A stretch of 7,609 bases of DNA, from positions 1 to 7,609 of the forward strand of contig JAESSZ010001121.1 of assembly GCA_016763875.1 (NCBI GenBank), written 5' to 3'. The stretch comes from Nannocystaceae bacterium. GTDB lineage: Bacteria > Myxococcota_A > Polyangia > Nannocystales > Nannocystaceae. The notes under the pieces were generated by a model. The model was not told the origin of the DNA and did no database searches. It saw nothing but the letters and a program-made list of their open reading frames with translations. Every line of letters begins with the position of its first letter. Positions within the stretch are counted from its first letter, which is position 1. A program made the translations under genes and the position numbers. Positions 1 to 6,525 of this stretch are shown in pieces.

Positions 1-234
1 ACCGTGTGATGGCAGGTCGTCCACGGTCACGGCCACCCGAATCGGCCCGGTGTCGGTGGCGGGGGGCGACGATAGAGGGGCGACTGGGGCCGGCGGCGCG
101 ACGGTCACCGGCGGCGTGGGTGTTGGCGTTTGCGGCGCTTGCTGGTGGCACGCGATGGCACATAGGAGCCCGACGACGCCCGCACGCCACGAGCGAGCCA
201 AGCCGGAGCACGAGGGACGAGAGGGCGAGGGCAC
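1..234 (-). CDS. Polysaccharide deacetylase-type lipoprotein, N-terminal part (cut by window edge)
   Basis: Only the first 78 codons lie in the window; the gene continues beyond base 1. The translation begins with a basic N-terminus and a short hydrophobic stretch (GVVGLLCAIA) ending at Cys29, which reads as a relaxed lipobox and predicts a lipid-anchored envelope protein. A Pro/Ala/Val/Thr-rich spacer (about residues 30-60) follows, then VAVTVDDLPSHG (67-78). That is the first motif of NodB-type (carbohydrate esterase 4) deacetylases, where the second Asp normally binds the catalytic metal. Such enzymes remove N- or O-acetyl groups from polysaccharides or peptidoglycan; the substrate here cannot be told. 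The start is uncertain: GTG at 234 is used, with TTG at 255 or 201 as alternatives in the same frame, and none has a clear Shine-Dalgarno. The remaining NodB motifs lie outside the window, so activity cannot be judged. Confidence 0.72.
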   Translation of the reverse strand, partial: MPSPSRPSCSGLARSWRAGVVGLLCAIACHQQAPQTPTPTPPVTVAPPAPVAPLSSPPATDTGPIRVAVTVDDLPSHG

Positions 235-241
235 GGGTGTA

Positions 242-247
242 GTTATA
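242..247 (-). promoter_or_regulatory. Possible -10 element (TATAAC) for the deacetylase gene
   Basis: Read on the minus strand, TATAAC matches the sigma-70 -10 consensus in five of six positions and lies 7 bases upstream of the GTG at 234. No good -35 hexamer is seen at 16-18 bp. If it is used, transcription would start at or next to the GTG, giving a leaderless mRNA, or translation would start at the downstream TTG (201). This is a single-motif match only. Confidence 0.25.
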
Positions 248-382
248 CGAGACAAGATTCGACGGGGCGATGGCGGTTGGCCAAAGTACGGACGCCCGGA
301 TTCTCGGTGAAACGTTCGCTGCCTCTGCTAACCCACGAACATCGGCAGTAGGGTCCTCATTGTCGCGAGTGCTGGCCGGGGC

Positions 383-398
383 CCACTCACGTGACTGG
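383..398. promoter_or_regulatory. Operator-like palindrome centred on TCACGTGA
   Basis: CCACTCACGTGACTGG is a 16-bp dyad in which seven of eight base pairs match; only the fourth pair (C/C) fails. The centre TCACGTGA is perfectly symmetric. Uninterrupted dyads of this size in a divergent intergenic region are typical of sites for dimeric helix-turn-helix repressors. No regulator gene is adjacent, so its role is inferred from symmetry alone. Confidence 0.3.
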
Positions 399-423
399 CT
401 GGATTCGAGCGGGTTCGGCACCG

Positions 424-440
424 TGTCCCAAGATGGGACA
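424..440. promoter_or_regulatory. Perfect 7-bp inverted repeat TGTCCCA-AGA-TGGGACA
   Basis: TGTCCCAAGATGGGACA has two perfect 7-base arms around a 3-base centre. It begins 25 bases after the palindrome at 383-398. It could act as a second operator or as a small RNA hairpin. No T-run follows on either strand, so it is not an intrinsic terminator. Confidence 0.3.
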
Positions 441-609
441 GCCGATTGGCAGCGATTGCACCCCGGGCATGGAGAAACACGCCATGCGCACAACAACTGC
501 CCCCGCGCTTTCCTTCCCCCAGCCGCGCGTGTACGCACCCGCTGTTACGCCGTTGCCAAGACCGATGCCTCGATCCCCGCCTCACACCCATGAATTTTCC
601 CGAAGACCC

Positions 610-679
<70 letters not shown>

Positions 680-781
680 CTAATTCGACAAGAATCGAGC
701 AAGAGCGAGACGCGAATAACGCCGCAGAGTCACGTTCCTCCACCTTGCCTGGGCTGCATCCCGGTGCTACCCATTGACCAC

Positions 782-2137
782 ATGCCGCACGACACGAGCA
801 TATCCTCCATGTCGCTTATTCTACTGGTTGCAATTGCCGGAGCCGGTAGTGCTTGTAACGAAACAGGGTTGGATCACGAAGATGTTTTCGCCAGAGAAGA
901 CGTCAATGCGTCTGATTCGTCTGCCCCCACGCACGACCAACCCGACAATAGCGTCCGACCTCAGACACCAGCGGAGGCCCTCGCCGCAGACAATCCACAG
1001 CTCGCCGCCGAACTGGACGTTTCTGTTCAGGATGTCAAAAGAGCGGTGCGATTTCACGAGTCCTTTGCCGATTTCCTAGACTGGGTAATCCTGCGCAATC
1101 CAGGGAAAATCGCGGGGGCATGGGTTGATCCGGTGCCAGCAGTCGCGGGGCACATTCGCTTCGTTGGTCCAGTTCCGAGGGAGGTGCTGGGCGAGCTTGC
1201 GAGGCGGGACGACATCGAACCTCAGAGCGTGTCGTTCACGGTTGATGGACGAATATCATCGGATGACCAGGCGCGAAGGGCCGAGTTCGTCGTATTGGCG
1301 CTCGTCGAAGCGGGGTACCCGAATAGCTCCGCCGGATTCGACCCCGTCGCCAACCAGATCCGCGTGCGTGTTCACGTACCAAATGCCGCGGCTGTCGACG
1401 CGCAACAACTACAACTAGACGACCTGCTGACATGGACAGAGAAGAAGCTCGCAGAGTCCCACGACCTCTCGGGCCGAAGTAAAGAACTCAGCCCGCGAGA
1501 TCTTCGCCTGGCGACGACCGTTAGCCCAGACTCGCTTTTGGAACTTGAGCACAGCTATGGTGGGGCCGTACTCCGCGACGACGGTGTGTTCGAGTGTACA
1601 AGTGGTTGGGCCGTGGAGGGGCCTGACGGCGACGGAATCATCACAGCAGCCCACTGCATCGGACTCAACCAATACGATCCGCCGGGAAGTGCGAGCGCGT
1701 ACTCGATCAGCTGGCGCGATCAGACCCTCGGCCTCAACGGCGATGTGGAATACCACACCACAAGCCATATCGAACAGCCACGATTCTACGCAAGCGCTGG
1801 CGTCCTACGCTATACGACGTCCATCCGGAGTACAGCTACAATGGTGGGGCAAAGCGTCTGTGTGTATGGACGGGCGTCAAATGTCAGAACCTGTGACCAT
1901 ACAGTGCTGCTCGTCAACGAGACTGTCGGTATCCAGCACCCGGACGGATCCTTTACGGTCACGGGAAGTCTCGCCGAAGCCACCAATGCGTCGACCCAGT
2001 TCGGCGACAGCGGCGGAGGCTGGTCGTACGGCACTCGGGCTTTCGGTACCCACGTCGGGCAGGGCGGAGGGCTTTCGTACTTCACCCCGGTCGAGGTGGC
2101 CGAGGATCAGCTCGCGGTCACCATCCTGACGAACTAA
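782..2137 (+). CDS. Lipid-anchored S1-family serine endopeptidase (alpha-lytic/streptogrisin-like) with pro-region
   Basis: This is a 451-residue secreted protease. Residues 1-25 form a lipoprotein signal (MSLILLVAIAGAGSAC, Cys25), predicting attachment to the envelope. An Asp/Ser/Thr/Pro-rich spacer follows, then an alpha/beta pro-region (about 65-240) that probably assists folding, as in alpha-lytic protease. The catalytic domain (about 255-451) has the triad His291 (ITAAHCIG), Asp321 (GDVEYH) and Ser410 (GDSGGG). Gaps of 30 and 89 residues fit the compact bacterial alpha-lytic/streptogrisin type. Cysteines flanking the His loop, and a further pair in VCVYGRASNVRTC, could form disulfides. 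The frame is open from GTG 656, but that would put 42 non-signal residues ahead of the signal peptide, so ATG 782 is chosen; ATG 809 is also plausible. Neither has a clear Shine-Dalgarno. Third codon positions look less GC-rich than in the right-hand genes. The substrate is unknown. Confidence 0.88.
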   Translation: MPHDTSISSMSLILLVAIAGAGSACNETGLDHEDVFAREDVNASDSSAPTHDQPDNSVRPQTPAEALAADNPQLAAELDVSVQDVKRAVRFHESFADFLDWVILRNPGKIAGAWVDPVPAVAGHIRFVGPVPREVLGELARRDDIEPQSVSFTVDGRISSDDQARRAEFVVLALVEAGYPNSSAGFDPVANQIRVRVHVPNAAAVDAQQLQLDDLLTWTEKKLAESHDLSGRSKELSPRDLRLATTVSPDSLLELEHSYGGAVLRDDGVFECTSGWAVEGPDGDGIITAAHCIGLNQYDPPGSASAYSISWRDQTLGLNGDVEYHTTSHIEQPRFYASAGVLRYTTSIRSTATMVGQSVCVYGRASNVRTCDHTVLLVNETVGIQHPDGSFTVTGSLAEATNASTQFGDSGGGWSYGTRAFGTHVGQGGGLSYFTPVEVAEDQLAVTILTN

Positions 2138-2168
2138 GGTCAACGGACAACACGCACCATTTGACAAC

Positions 2169-2678
2169 ATGGTCCATGCTCACTTGAACAACACAGCGAC
2201 CGCAATTGGTAGCGCGTGTCTTCTGCTCACGATCGCCTGCAAAAGTGATGGGGGCAACGCTGACTTGCCAGCAACTAAAGAGCGGCAGTCGGAACGGATC
2301 GTTCCCGAAGACTTGGCCCGGACACCATCGATTGTCGTGCACAGCGTGGAGGAGGTTTGGGTGTTCACCCGAGGCCGCCCGAGACCCAGCTTGGGAGTCA
2401 AGACTATCAAGCTTGATGCCCTCCATGGAGGAGCGCCAATGGTCGTTGATGGATGCCTCTACATCGGCGACTCAATTGTGGTATGGACACCAGACCAAAT
2501 GGATTTGGCCCAACGGGCAGTCGCCGCGGCCAAATCCGGGGACACGACTCCGGTCAAGGTCGGGGGCGGCGGCGTCGGTCTCAACGAAGGAGCGAGGATC
2601 GGCGACTTTCCCGAGGTAGTGACAGCAAGATGCCATCCAAGTGCGATCTGGTACGCTAGCCAATCAGGTCCGAACTGA
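2169..2678 (+). CDS. Uncharacterised small lipoprotein, probably co-transcribed with the protease
   Basis: This 169-residue protein has a signal peptide (IGSACLLLTIAC) with a relaxed lipobox at Cys24, followed by a charged spacer. From about residue 50 it appears to be a small beta-rich domain. Visible blocks are GGAPMVVDGCLYIGDSIVVW (88-107), a Gly-rich turn VGGGGVGLNEGARIGDF (131-147) and CHPSAIW (155-161). Cys96 and Cys155 could pair. The pattern of GCL followed by VVW, a Gly-rich turn and a late Cys..-Trp recalls small uncharacterised bacterial lipoproteins, but I cannot name a family. It starts 31 bp after the protease stop on the same strand, so the two are probably co-transcribed. An inhibitor, chaperone or partner role for the protease is possible but is only inferred from position. 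Confidence 0.72.
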   Translation: MVHAHLNNTATAIGSACLLLTIACKSDGGNADLPATKERQSERIVPEDLARTPSIVVHSVEEVWVFTRGRPRPSLGVKTIKLDALHGGAPMVVDGCLYIGDSIVVWTPDQMDLAQRAVAAAKSGDTTPVKVGGGGVGLNEGARIGDFPEVVTARCHPSAIWYASQSGPN

Positions 2679-2748
2679 AGATCCTCGCCCGAGAATTCCC
2701 GCTATCCGCCACCGGATTCGAACGACGCGATTTTGACGGGCTCGATGA

Positions 2749-2780
2749 GGCGCGGCGAGAACCGAGTGTTGCGCCGCGTC
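2749..2780. terminator. GC-rich stem-loop downstream of the small lipoprotein gene
   Basis: GGCGCGGCG (2749-2757) pairs with CGCCGCGTC (2772-2780), nine pairs including one G-T wobble, around a 14-base loop. It begins about 70 bp past the stop codon at 2678. There is no T-run, so it does not meet the intrinsic terminator rule. It could stabilise the 3' end or be chance in GC-rich DNA. Confidence 0.2.
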
Positions 2781-2946
2781 GGGTGACTGGCGCGGTGAAG
2801 CGTGCAGGCTGCCTCATTGGGCCACGTTGGCTAGACAGCGGAAGGCAACACACGACGGTTCGTGTGGTCGGGTCCGAGATTCGCTCCGGGGTCTGAAAGG
2901 GGGCATGCATGCAAGGTCTGTCTACCTTGGAGTTCCGCCACGCGGC

Positions 2947-3114
2947 TCAGCGCGACGACATGAAGAACGGCTGCGACGACACGAAACGGTTGGCCTCATT
3001 CTCGGGATTAGTATTGTCCCCCGCGATCGGTCTTCTGGGGCGATTGCGAAGTGCATTGCACACCTGGGCAATGTCCACGTTTTCGGCGCAGCGCGGGTCG
3101 TGCTGCAGGTCTTG
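2947..3114 (-). pseudogene. Possible 3' remnant of a decayed gene
   Basis: On the minus strand the frame ending at the TGA at 2947-2949 reads QDLQHDPRCAENVDIAQVC and continues through about 35 more residues to FFMSSR and the stop. These last 56 codons have balanced composition and mostly G or C at third positions at both ends. Upstream of about 3114 the same frame becomes Arg/Gly-rich and non-coding in look, and no credible start exists before the thioesterase stop. That pattern suggests a surviving C-terminal fragment of a gene whose 5' part was lost or frameshifted. I do not recognise the family, and it may still be a chance open frame. Confidence 0.25.
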
Positions 3115-3196
3115 GCGGCCCGTACCTCGGACGCCTCTGAAATCGAGTCGAAATACCCAGAAACTCGTCCGAGATCGAGGCGCAGTTCTCCCAAAC

Positions 3197-3727
3197 CTAC
3201 TCAGGCAGCCCCATTGCCTCGCCGCCAACCACCACGCCCGAGTCCAACGCCGCCAAGCGCAAGACCCCAGTCGCGCAGACAACCCCTTCCCCCGCGAAGA
3301 TCGTGGCTTCCCACTCGCGCCGACTCCCGACCCAAGACGTCTGCTTTTTTCCCGCGTCTTTAGGCCGTGCATCCGTGGGCCGTGCCTCAATGCGCAGCGT
3401 CGCCCCCAACCGCGTGCCTTGAATAAACCGCGTCGTGTTCTCCAGCCCCACGACGTGGCGTCCCTCGGCCAGCTCTCCAATCGCGCACCCGAGCGAGCAC
3501 GCAGACTCCACCAGGGCGGCATACACCCCCCCGTGGACCAAACCATACGGCTGCAGGTGTTGGGGTCCCACGGTCAGGGTCGCGACACACAGCGCCGAGC
3601 CAACCGACTCAAAGACCTGCCCAAGTTGTGCGTCGAAGCCACTCGTCGTCGCATTGATCGCGACGGCGCGCTCCTTGGGGGCCATCGCAAGCAACTGCAC
3701 GATGAAGTCGGGCGACAATTCGGACAC
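3197..3727 (-). CDS. PaaI-type hotdog-fold thioesterase
   Basis: This 176-residue protein carries the hallmark of the PaaI/4HBT acyl-CoA thioesterase family: QPYGLVHGGVYAALVES (59-75). HGG (65-67) contacts the thioester and Glu74 is the likely catalytic acid. It is followed by the usual strands (HVVGLENTTRFIQG, then REWEATIFAGEGVVCATGVLRL). These enzymes hydrolyse acyl- or aroyl-CoA thioesters in the cytoplasm; the substrate is not evident. The segment around 116-137 (TDARPKDAGKKQTSWVGSRR) seems about ten residues longer than usual between two core strands, and a polar tail of about 15 residues follows the last strand. The GTG start lies 10 bp after the stop of the propeller lipoprotein gene and lacks a Shine-Dalgarno, so translational coupling is likely. 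It is the last gene of the apparent minus-strand operon. Confidence 0.82.
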   Translation of the reverse strand: MSELSPDFIVQLLAMAPKERAVAINATTSGFDAQLGQVFESVGSALCVATLTVGPQHLQPYGLVHGGVYAALVESACSLGCAIGELAEGRHVVGLENTTRFIQGTRLGATLRIEARPTDARPKDAGKKQTSWVGSRREWEATIFAGEGVVCATGVLRLAALDSGVVVGGEAMGLPE

Positions 3728-3737
3728 GGCGCACCAA

Positions 3738-5108
3738 TCACGGCGTAGAGATCAATACGGTGATCAGCTCATCGCTGGTCGAGCCGACAACGAGATCGGG
3801 AATACCGTCATCGTTGACATCGCCCGTCGAGAGCGAATCGGACGCAGCCCCGATGGTGAAGTCCACGCGCTCGCCAAAGGTGCCGTCACCGGCACTCGGA
3901 AACACGCTCACCGTGGCTGCGTTGTCATAAACGGCGATGATGTCGTCGATGCCGTCGTTGGTCACGTCGGCCACCGCGACGCGCGTGGCGTGGGCCGCGA
4001 CCGACAAAGAGACAGCATTCTCAAATGCCGCGGCTCCCGTGCCCAACAACACCAAGACATCCGGGCCGTTTCCTACGACGATGTCATCGTCGCCGTCGTC
4101 GTTGAAGTCCCCCGTCGCGACGCCGGAGGCGTCCGAGGTCGTCGTATTGACGACCAGAGACTGGCCAAACTGACCCGCACCATTGTTGACGGCGATGCGA
4201 ACCTGGCTGGTCCCCGTCGCAATCGTCAGGACGACGTCGAGGACACCGTCGCCGGTGAAATCGCCAAGCGCAACATCTCGACCCGCTGCGGAACCCGTCG
4301 AGACAAAATCAGAAGAGGAGAAGCCACCCATGCCGTCGGCCGCCAAAACCCTAGCGCCTCCAGTCCCGCCGAACGCCGTCCCGTGAATGCTAACCACGTC
4401 TGGATTGTTGTCGCCGGTCAGATTCCCGGCAACGAGCTGCACCGGATTCCCCGACAGTATCGTGGACGTCGCTTGAAGCGTGAAGCTGCCCGTACCGGTT
4501 CCGAGCGCCACCGTTAGGAAATCGTCGAACATCGAGGTCCCCACCACGTCGAGATCACCATCGCCGTTGACGTCGACGAGTTCCATCTGGTCACAGTACA
4601 AGGTCTCGTCGGTCAACTCAGGCCCAAAGCCCCCAGCACCATCTCCGAGCCGGACCACGACCTGATCACCATACAGGTAAACGAGATCAACGTTTCCGTT
4701 GCTGTTGACGTCGCCGACGCGCGGCGAGTAGCCAATGTCGCCCGCGTTGAGAACCGATGCGTCGTCGAAGCAGACCTCACCTGGCGCCGCGATACCATCG
4801 CCGCACAGCAAGGGCTGAGACTCGCCCGAGGACGAACTCCCTGTGTCCGTCGAGCCGTCGTCTGATGTGGAGTCCTGCTCGCCCGTGCTCGCGCTGCTCG
4901 TCGTAGACCCTGTGCTCGTCCCGTCTGCGGCAGTCATGGATCCCGCCGACGTTCCCGTCGCGCTCTCGCTAGGATTCGAGGGATCCGCGGCGGTGCTCGA
5001 CGACGTCTCCGGACCGTCGGTGTCCCCGTCCGGGGTCTGCTCAGTCGGGTTGAAGCAACCGGCTGTAAGCGCAAGCAAGACGAATCCGTACGGGTTGGCG
5101 CGGCGCAT
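3738..5108 (-). CDS. FG-GAP/VCBS-repeat lipoprotein, predicted seven-bladed beta-propeller
   Basis: This 456-residue protein starts with a lipoprotein signal (MRRANPYGFVLLALTAGC, Cys18). A low-complexity Ser/Thr/Gly/Asp spacer of about 70 residues follows, then CGDGIAAPGEVC (102-113), a Cys motif often placed before propeller domains in myxobacterial surface proteins. Seven repeats carry the Asp-rich calcium loop D-x-[NTD]-x-[DN]-G-x-x-D. They begin near residues 133, 179, 229, 283, 335, 381 and 430, at spacings of 46-54 residues. The third (NLTGDNNPD) is degenerate. Seven repeats suggest one closed seven-bladed propeller, usually a binding or scaffold domain on the cell surface; the ligand is unknown. 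ATG 5108 is chosen over the in-frame TTG 5144 because it puts the signal at the N-terminus. It begins 57 bp after the FemAB-like gene and ends 10 bp before the thioesterase gene. Confidence 0.88.
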   Translation of the reverse strand: MRRANPYGFVLLALTAGCFNPTEQTPDGDTDGPETSSSTAADPSNPSESATGTSAGSMTAADGTSTGSTTSSASTGEQDSTSDDGSTDTGSSSSGESQPLLCGDGIAAPGEVCFDDASVLNAGDIGYSPRVGDVNSNGNVDLVYLYGDQVVVRLGDGAGGFGPELTDETLYCDQMELVDVNGDGDLDVVGTSMFDDFLTVALGTGTGSFTLQATSTILSGNPVQLVAGNLTGDNNPDVVSIHGTAFGGTGGARVLAADGMGGFSSSDFVSTGSAAGRDVALGDFTGDGVLDVVLTIATGTSQVRIAVNNGAGQFGQSLVVNTTTSDASGVATGDFNDDGDDDIVVGNGPDVLVLLGTGAAAFENAVSLSVAAHATRVAVADVTNDGIDDIIAVYDNAATVSVFPSAGDGTFGERVDFTIGAASDSLSTGDVNDDGIPDLVVGSTSDELITVLISTP

Positions 5109-5165
5109 CGTCCGCAGCCTATCGACGCTGCACGAGTTCCACAACGTCGAGACAGCGGCAGCAAC

Positions 5166-6494
5166 TCAGTCGGGCTGAGGCTCTTGCCCACCGACTTCGC
5201 CTGCGACCCCAGCTTCGATCTCAATCGCTGGACCCTCTTCCGCGTCCGAGCCCGCATCATCGGCAACGTGCGGCATGGGTAGCGGCTGCCCGTCATTGCC
5301 CTTACGAAACGGCGAGTACTTCGCCAGCTCACGCATGTAGTTCGGCAACGACATCGACTCTTCGCGAAGAAAACGCGTCACCGCGTTGCGCAGACCTGGG
5401 TGGCGGATCCAGTGATTGCTGTGGGTCGCCGAGGGGACGAAGCCACGCAGGAGTTTGTGCTCGCCTTGCGCCCCCGCCTCGAACAGCGCCAAGCCGCGAT
5501 CGATGCAGCGCTCAATGCCTGAGTAGTAGGCGGTCTCGAAGTGCAAGAACGTGATCTCGCGCCGACATCCCCAGTAGCGGCCGTACAGTGCTCGGTCGGT
5601 CTCAAGGTACAGGGCACCTGCGATCGTCTCGCCCTGGTCGCGCACTCTGGCGAAACGCATCCGATGGGGAAGATGCTCCCGCAACGCCTCGAAGAATCCC
5701 GGCCGCAGATAGTCCTGCCCGCCGTGCGCCGCACACGTGCCGCGATTGAAGCGGTCGAGCATCCGCACGTCGTCGTCGGCCATCGACTCACCGGGTACGA
5801 AGTCCACGGGCCCATCGACCTCGGCCAGGGCACGCCGACGCTCTTTGCGAATCTGTTTCCGCTTTCGTGACGACAACGAGGCGAGGAACGCTTCGAAGTC
5901 CGCAAAGCCTGCGTTCTTCCAGTGGAACTGAAAGCTCGCGCGCGGCATGAACCCGGCGTTAGCGAGCAGGCCCGTCTCTTGTTCCGTGCAAAACAGCCAA
6001 TGCACCGAACCGGCATCGAGCGCGTCTGCCAGCTCCCGCACGGCCGCAACGAGCAAGGTCGCGACGTGGTCACGCTCCGGTGGTGGCAACTGGGGCGAGA
6101 GCAAGATGCGTCGCCCGGTCGCGGGGGTTACTGGCGCGGCAATGACCAACTTCGGAAAGTAAGGCACGCCGGCCTGGCTCGCCGCGCGTGCCCAACCGAA
6201 ATCGAAAATGTACTCGCCGTAGGAGTGCTCCTTGAGGAAAGCGACAACGCCTCCCACCAGCTGCGGCTCGCCGCCGTCACCTCCCGAGTCGCCCGCGCTC
6301 GATCGCTCGACCAGGATGTAGTGCGGCAGCCATCCCGCCTCGGCACCGATCGACTCGGACTGCTGCAGCGCCCGCAAAAACCCGTACTCGAGAAACGGGC
6401 TGCCCCCGTGATCGAGTGCATCCCACTGCGCGGGGCTCACGCGCCCCAGGTCGGTCTCGATCCGAAGTGACAGGGTTGGGTCTGGACCGGACAA
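5166..6494 (-). CDS. FemAB-like / GNAT-fold protein (Pfam FemAB_like, formerly DUF482)
   Basis: This 442-residue soluble protein matches the pattern of the FemAB-like family with tandem GNAT-type folds. Blocks in order are SPFLEYGFLRALQQSESIG (32-50), GWLPHYILVE (54-63), KEHSYGEYIFDFGWA (88-102), PYFPKLVIAAPVTP (111-124), ASFQFHWKN (186-194), the basic SRKRKQIRKERR (209-220), GAQGEHKLLRGF (341-352) and AKYSPF (391-396). Relatives are annotated as peptidoglycan biosynthesis or recognition proteins by similarity to FemA/FemB aminoacyltransferases, but to my knowledge no reaction is established for this branch. There is no signal peptide, so it is probably cytoplasmic. The last 40 or so residues form an acidic, low-complexity tail. 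The start is a TTG preceded by AAAGGA at an 8-base spacing, with an in-frame stop six codons upstream, so no longer start is possible. It is the first gene of the minus-strand set. Confidence 0.87.
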   Translation of the reverse strand: MSGPDPTLSLRIETDLGRVSPAQWDALDHGGSPFLEYGFLRALQQSESIGAEAGWLPHYILVERSSAGDSGGDGGEPQLVGGVVAFLKEHSYGEYIFDFGWARAASQAGVPYFPKLVIAAPVTPATGRRILLSPQLPPPERDHVATLLVAAVRELADALDAGSVHWLFCTEQETGLLANAGFMPRASFQFHWKNAGFADFEAFLASLSSRKRKQIRKERRRALAEVDGPVDFVPGESMADDDVRMLDRFNRGTCAAHGGQDYLRPGFFEALREHLPHRMRFARVRDQGETIAGALYLETDRALYGRYWGCRREITFLHFETAYYSGIERCIDRGLALFEAGAQGEHKLLRGFVPSATHSNHWIRHPGLRNAVTRFLREESMSLPNYMRELAKYSPFRKGNDGQPLPMPHVADDAGSDAEEGPAIEIEAGVAGEVGGQEPQPD

Positions 6495-6502
6495 GCCGCG
6501 GT

Positions 6503-6508
6503 TCCTTT
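6503..6508 (-). promoter_or_regulatory. Shine-Dalgarno AAAGGA setting the TTG start at 6494
   Basis: Read on the minus strand, AAAGGA lies 8 bases before the TTG at 6494. This is an ideal distance, and an in-frame TAA lies just upstream of it. Together they fix the TTG as the start of the FemAB-like gene. It is the clearest ribosome binding site in the window. Confidence 0.65.
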
Positions 6509-6525
6509 ACGCCCGCGGCGGGCTC

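Larger units (their letters stand above)
2679..3196. other. Region without an intact gene between convergent transcription units
   Basis: This stretch of about 520 bp lies between the 3' ends of the plus-strand lipoprotein gene and the minus-strand thioesterase gene. No full-length gene is visible. It holds a GC-rich hairpin (2749-2780), a possible gene remnant on the minus strand (2947-3114), and a set of nested inverted repeats (3126-3182). A plus-strand frame from about 2681 to 2897 is open and fairly protein-like, but it has no good start codon and no recognisable motif. No clear intrinsic terminator with a T-run was found for either flanking gene. Confidence 0.55.

Noticed and set aside
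2705..2725. GGATTCGAAC, resembling the T-loop of a tRNA
   Set aside because: The flanking bases do not form a 5-bp T stem on either strand, and no anticodon or acceptor arm is found nearby.
2681..2899. Plus-strand open frame after the small lipoprotein gene
   Set aside because: It has no good start codon, no ribosome site and no recognisable motif. The frame is preceded closely by a TAG. It could be a relic but evidence is too thin.
3344..3352. Frameshift in the thioesterase at the A6 run
   Set aside because: The family-like strands before and after the run are in the same frame, so there is no net shift; a loop insertion explains the extra residues.
2827..3748. Long plus-strand open frames opposite the thioesterase gene
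   Set aside because: They are Arg/Pro-rich antisense shadows of the clear hotdog thioesterase gene, a common result of high-GC codon bias.
3435..4517. 360-codon plus-strand open frame opposite the propeller lipoprotein gene
   Set aside because: It is antisense to seven regular FG-GAP repeats; its Asp/Arg/Val repeats mirror the Asp-rich loops on the other strand.
5541..6470. Plus-strand open frames opposite the FemAB-like gene
   Set aside because: They overlap a gene with many family blocks and a clear ribosome site, and have no motifs of their own.
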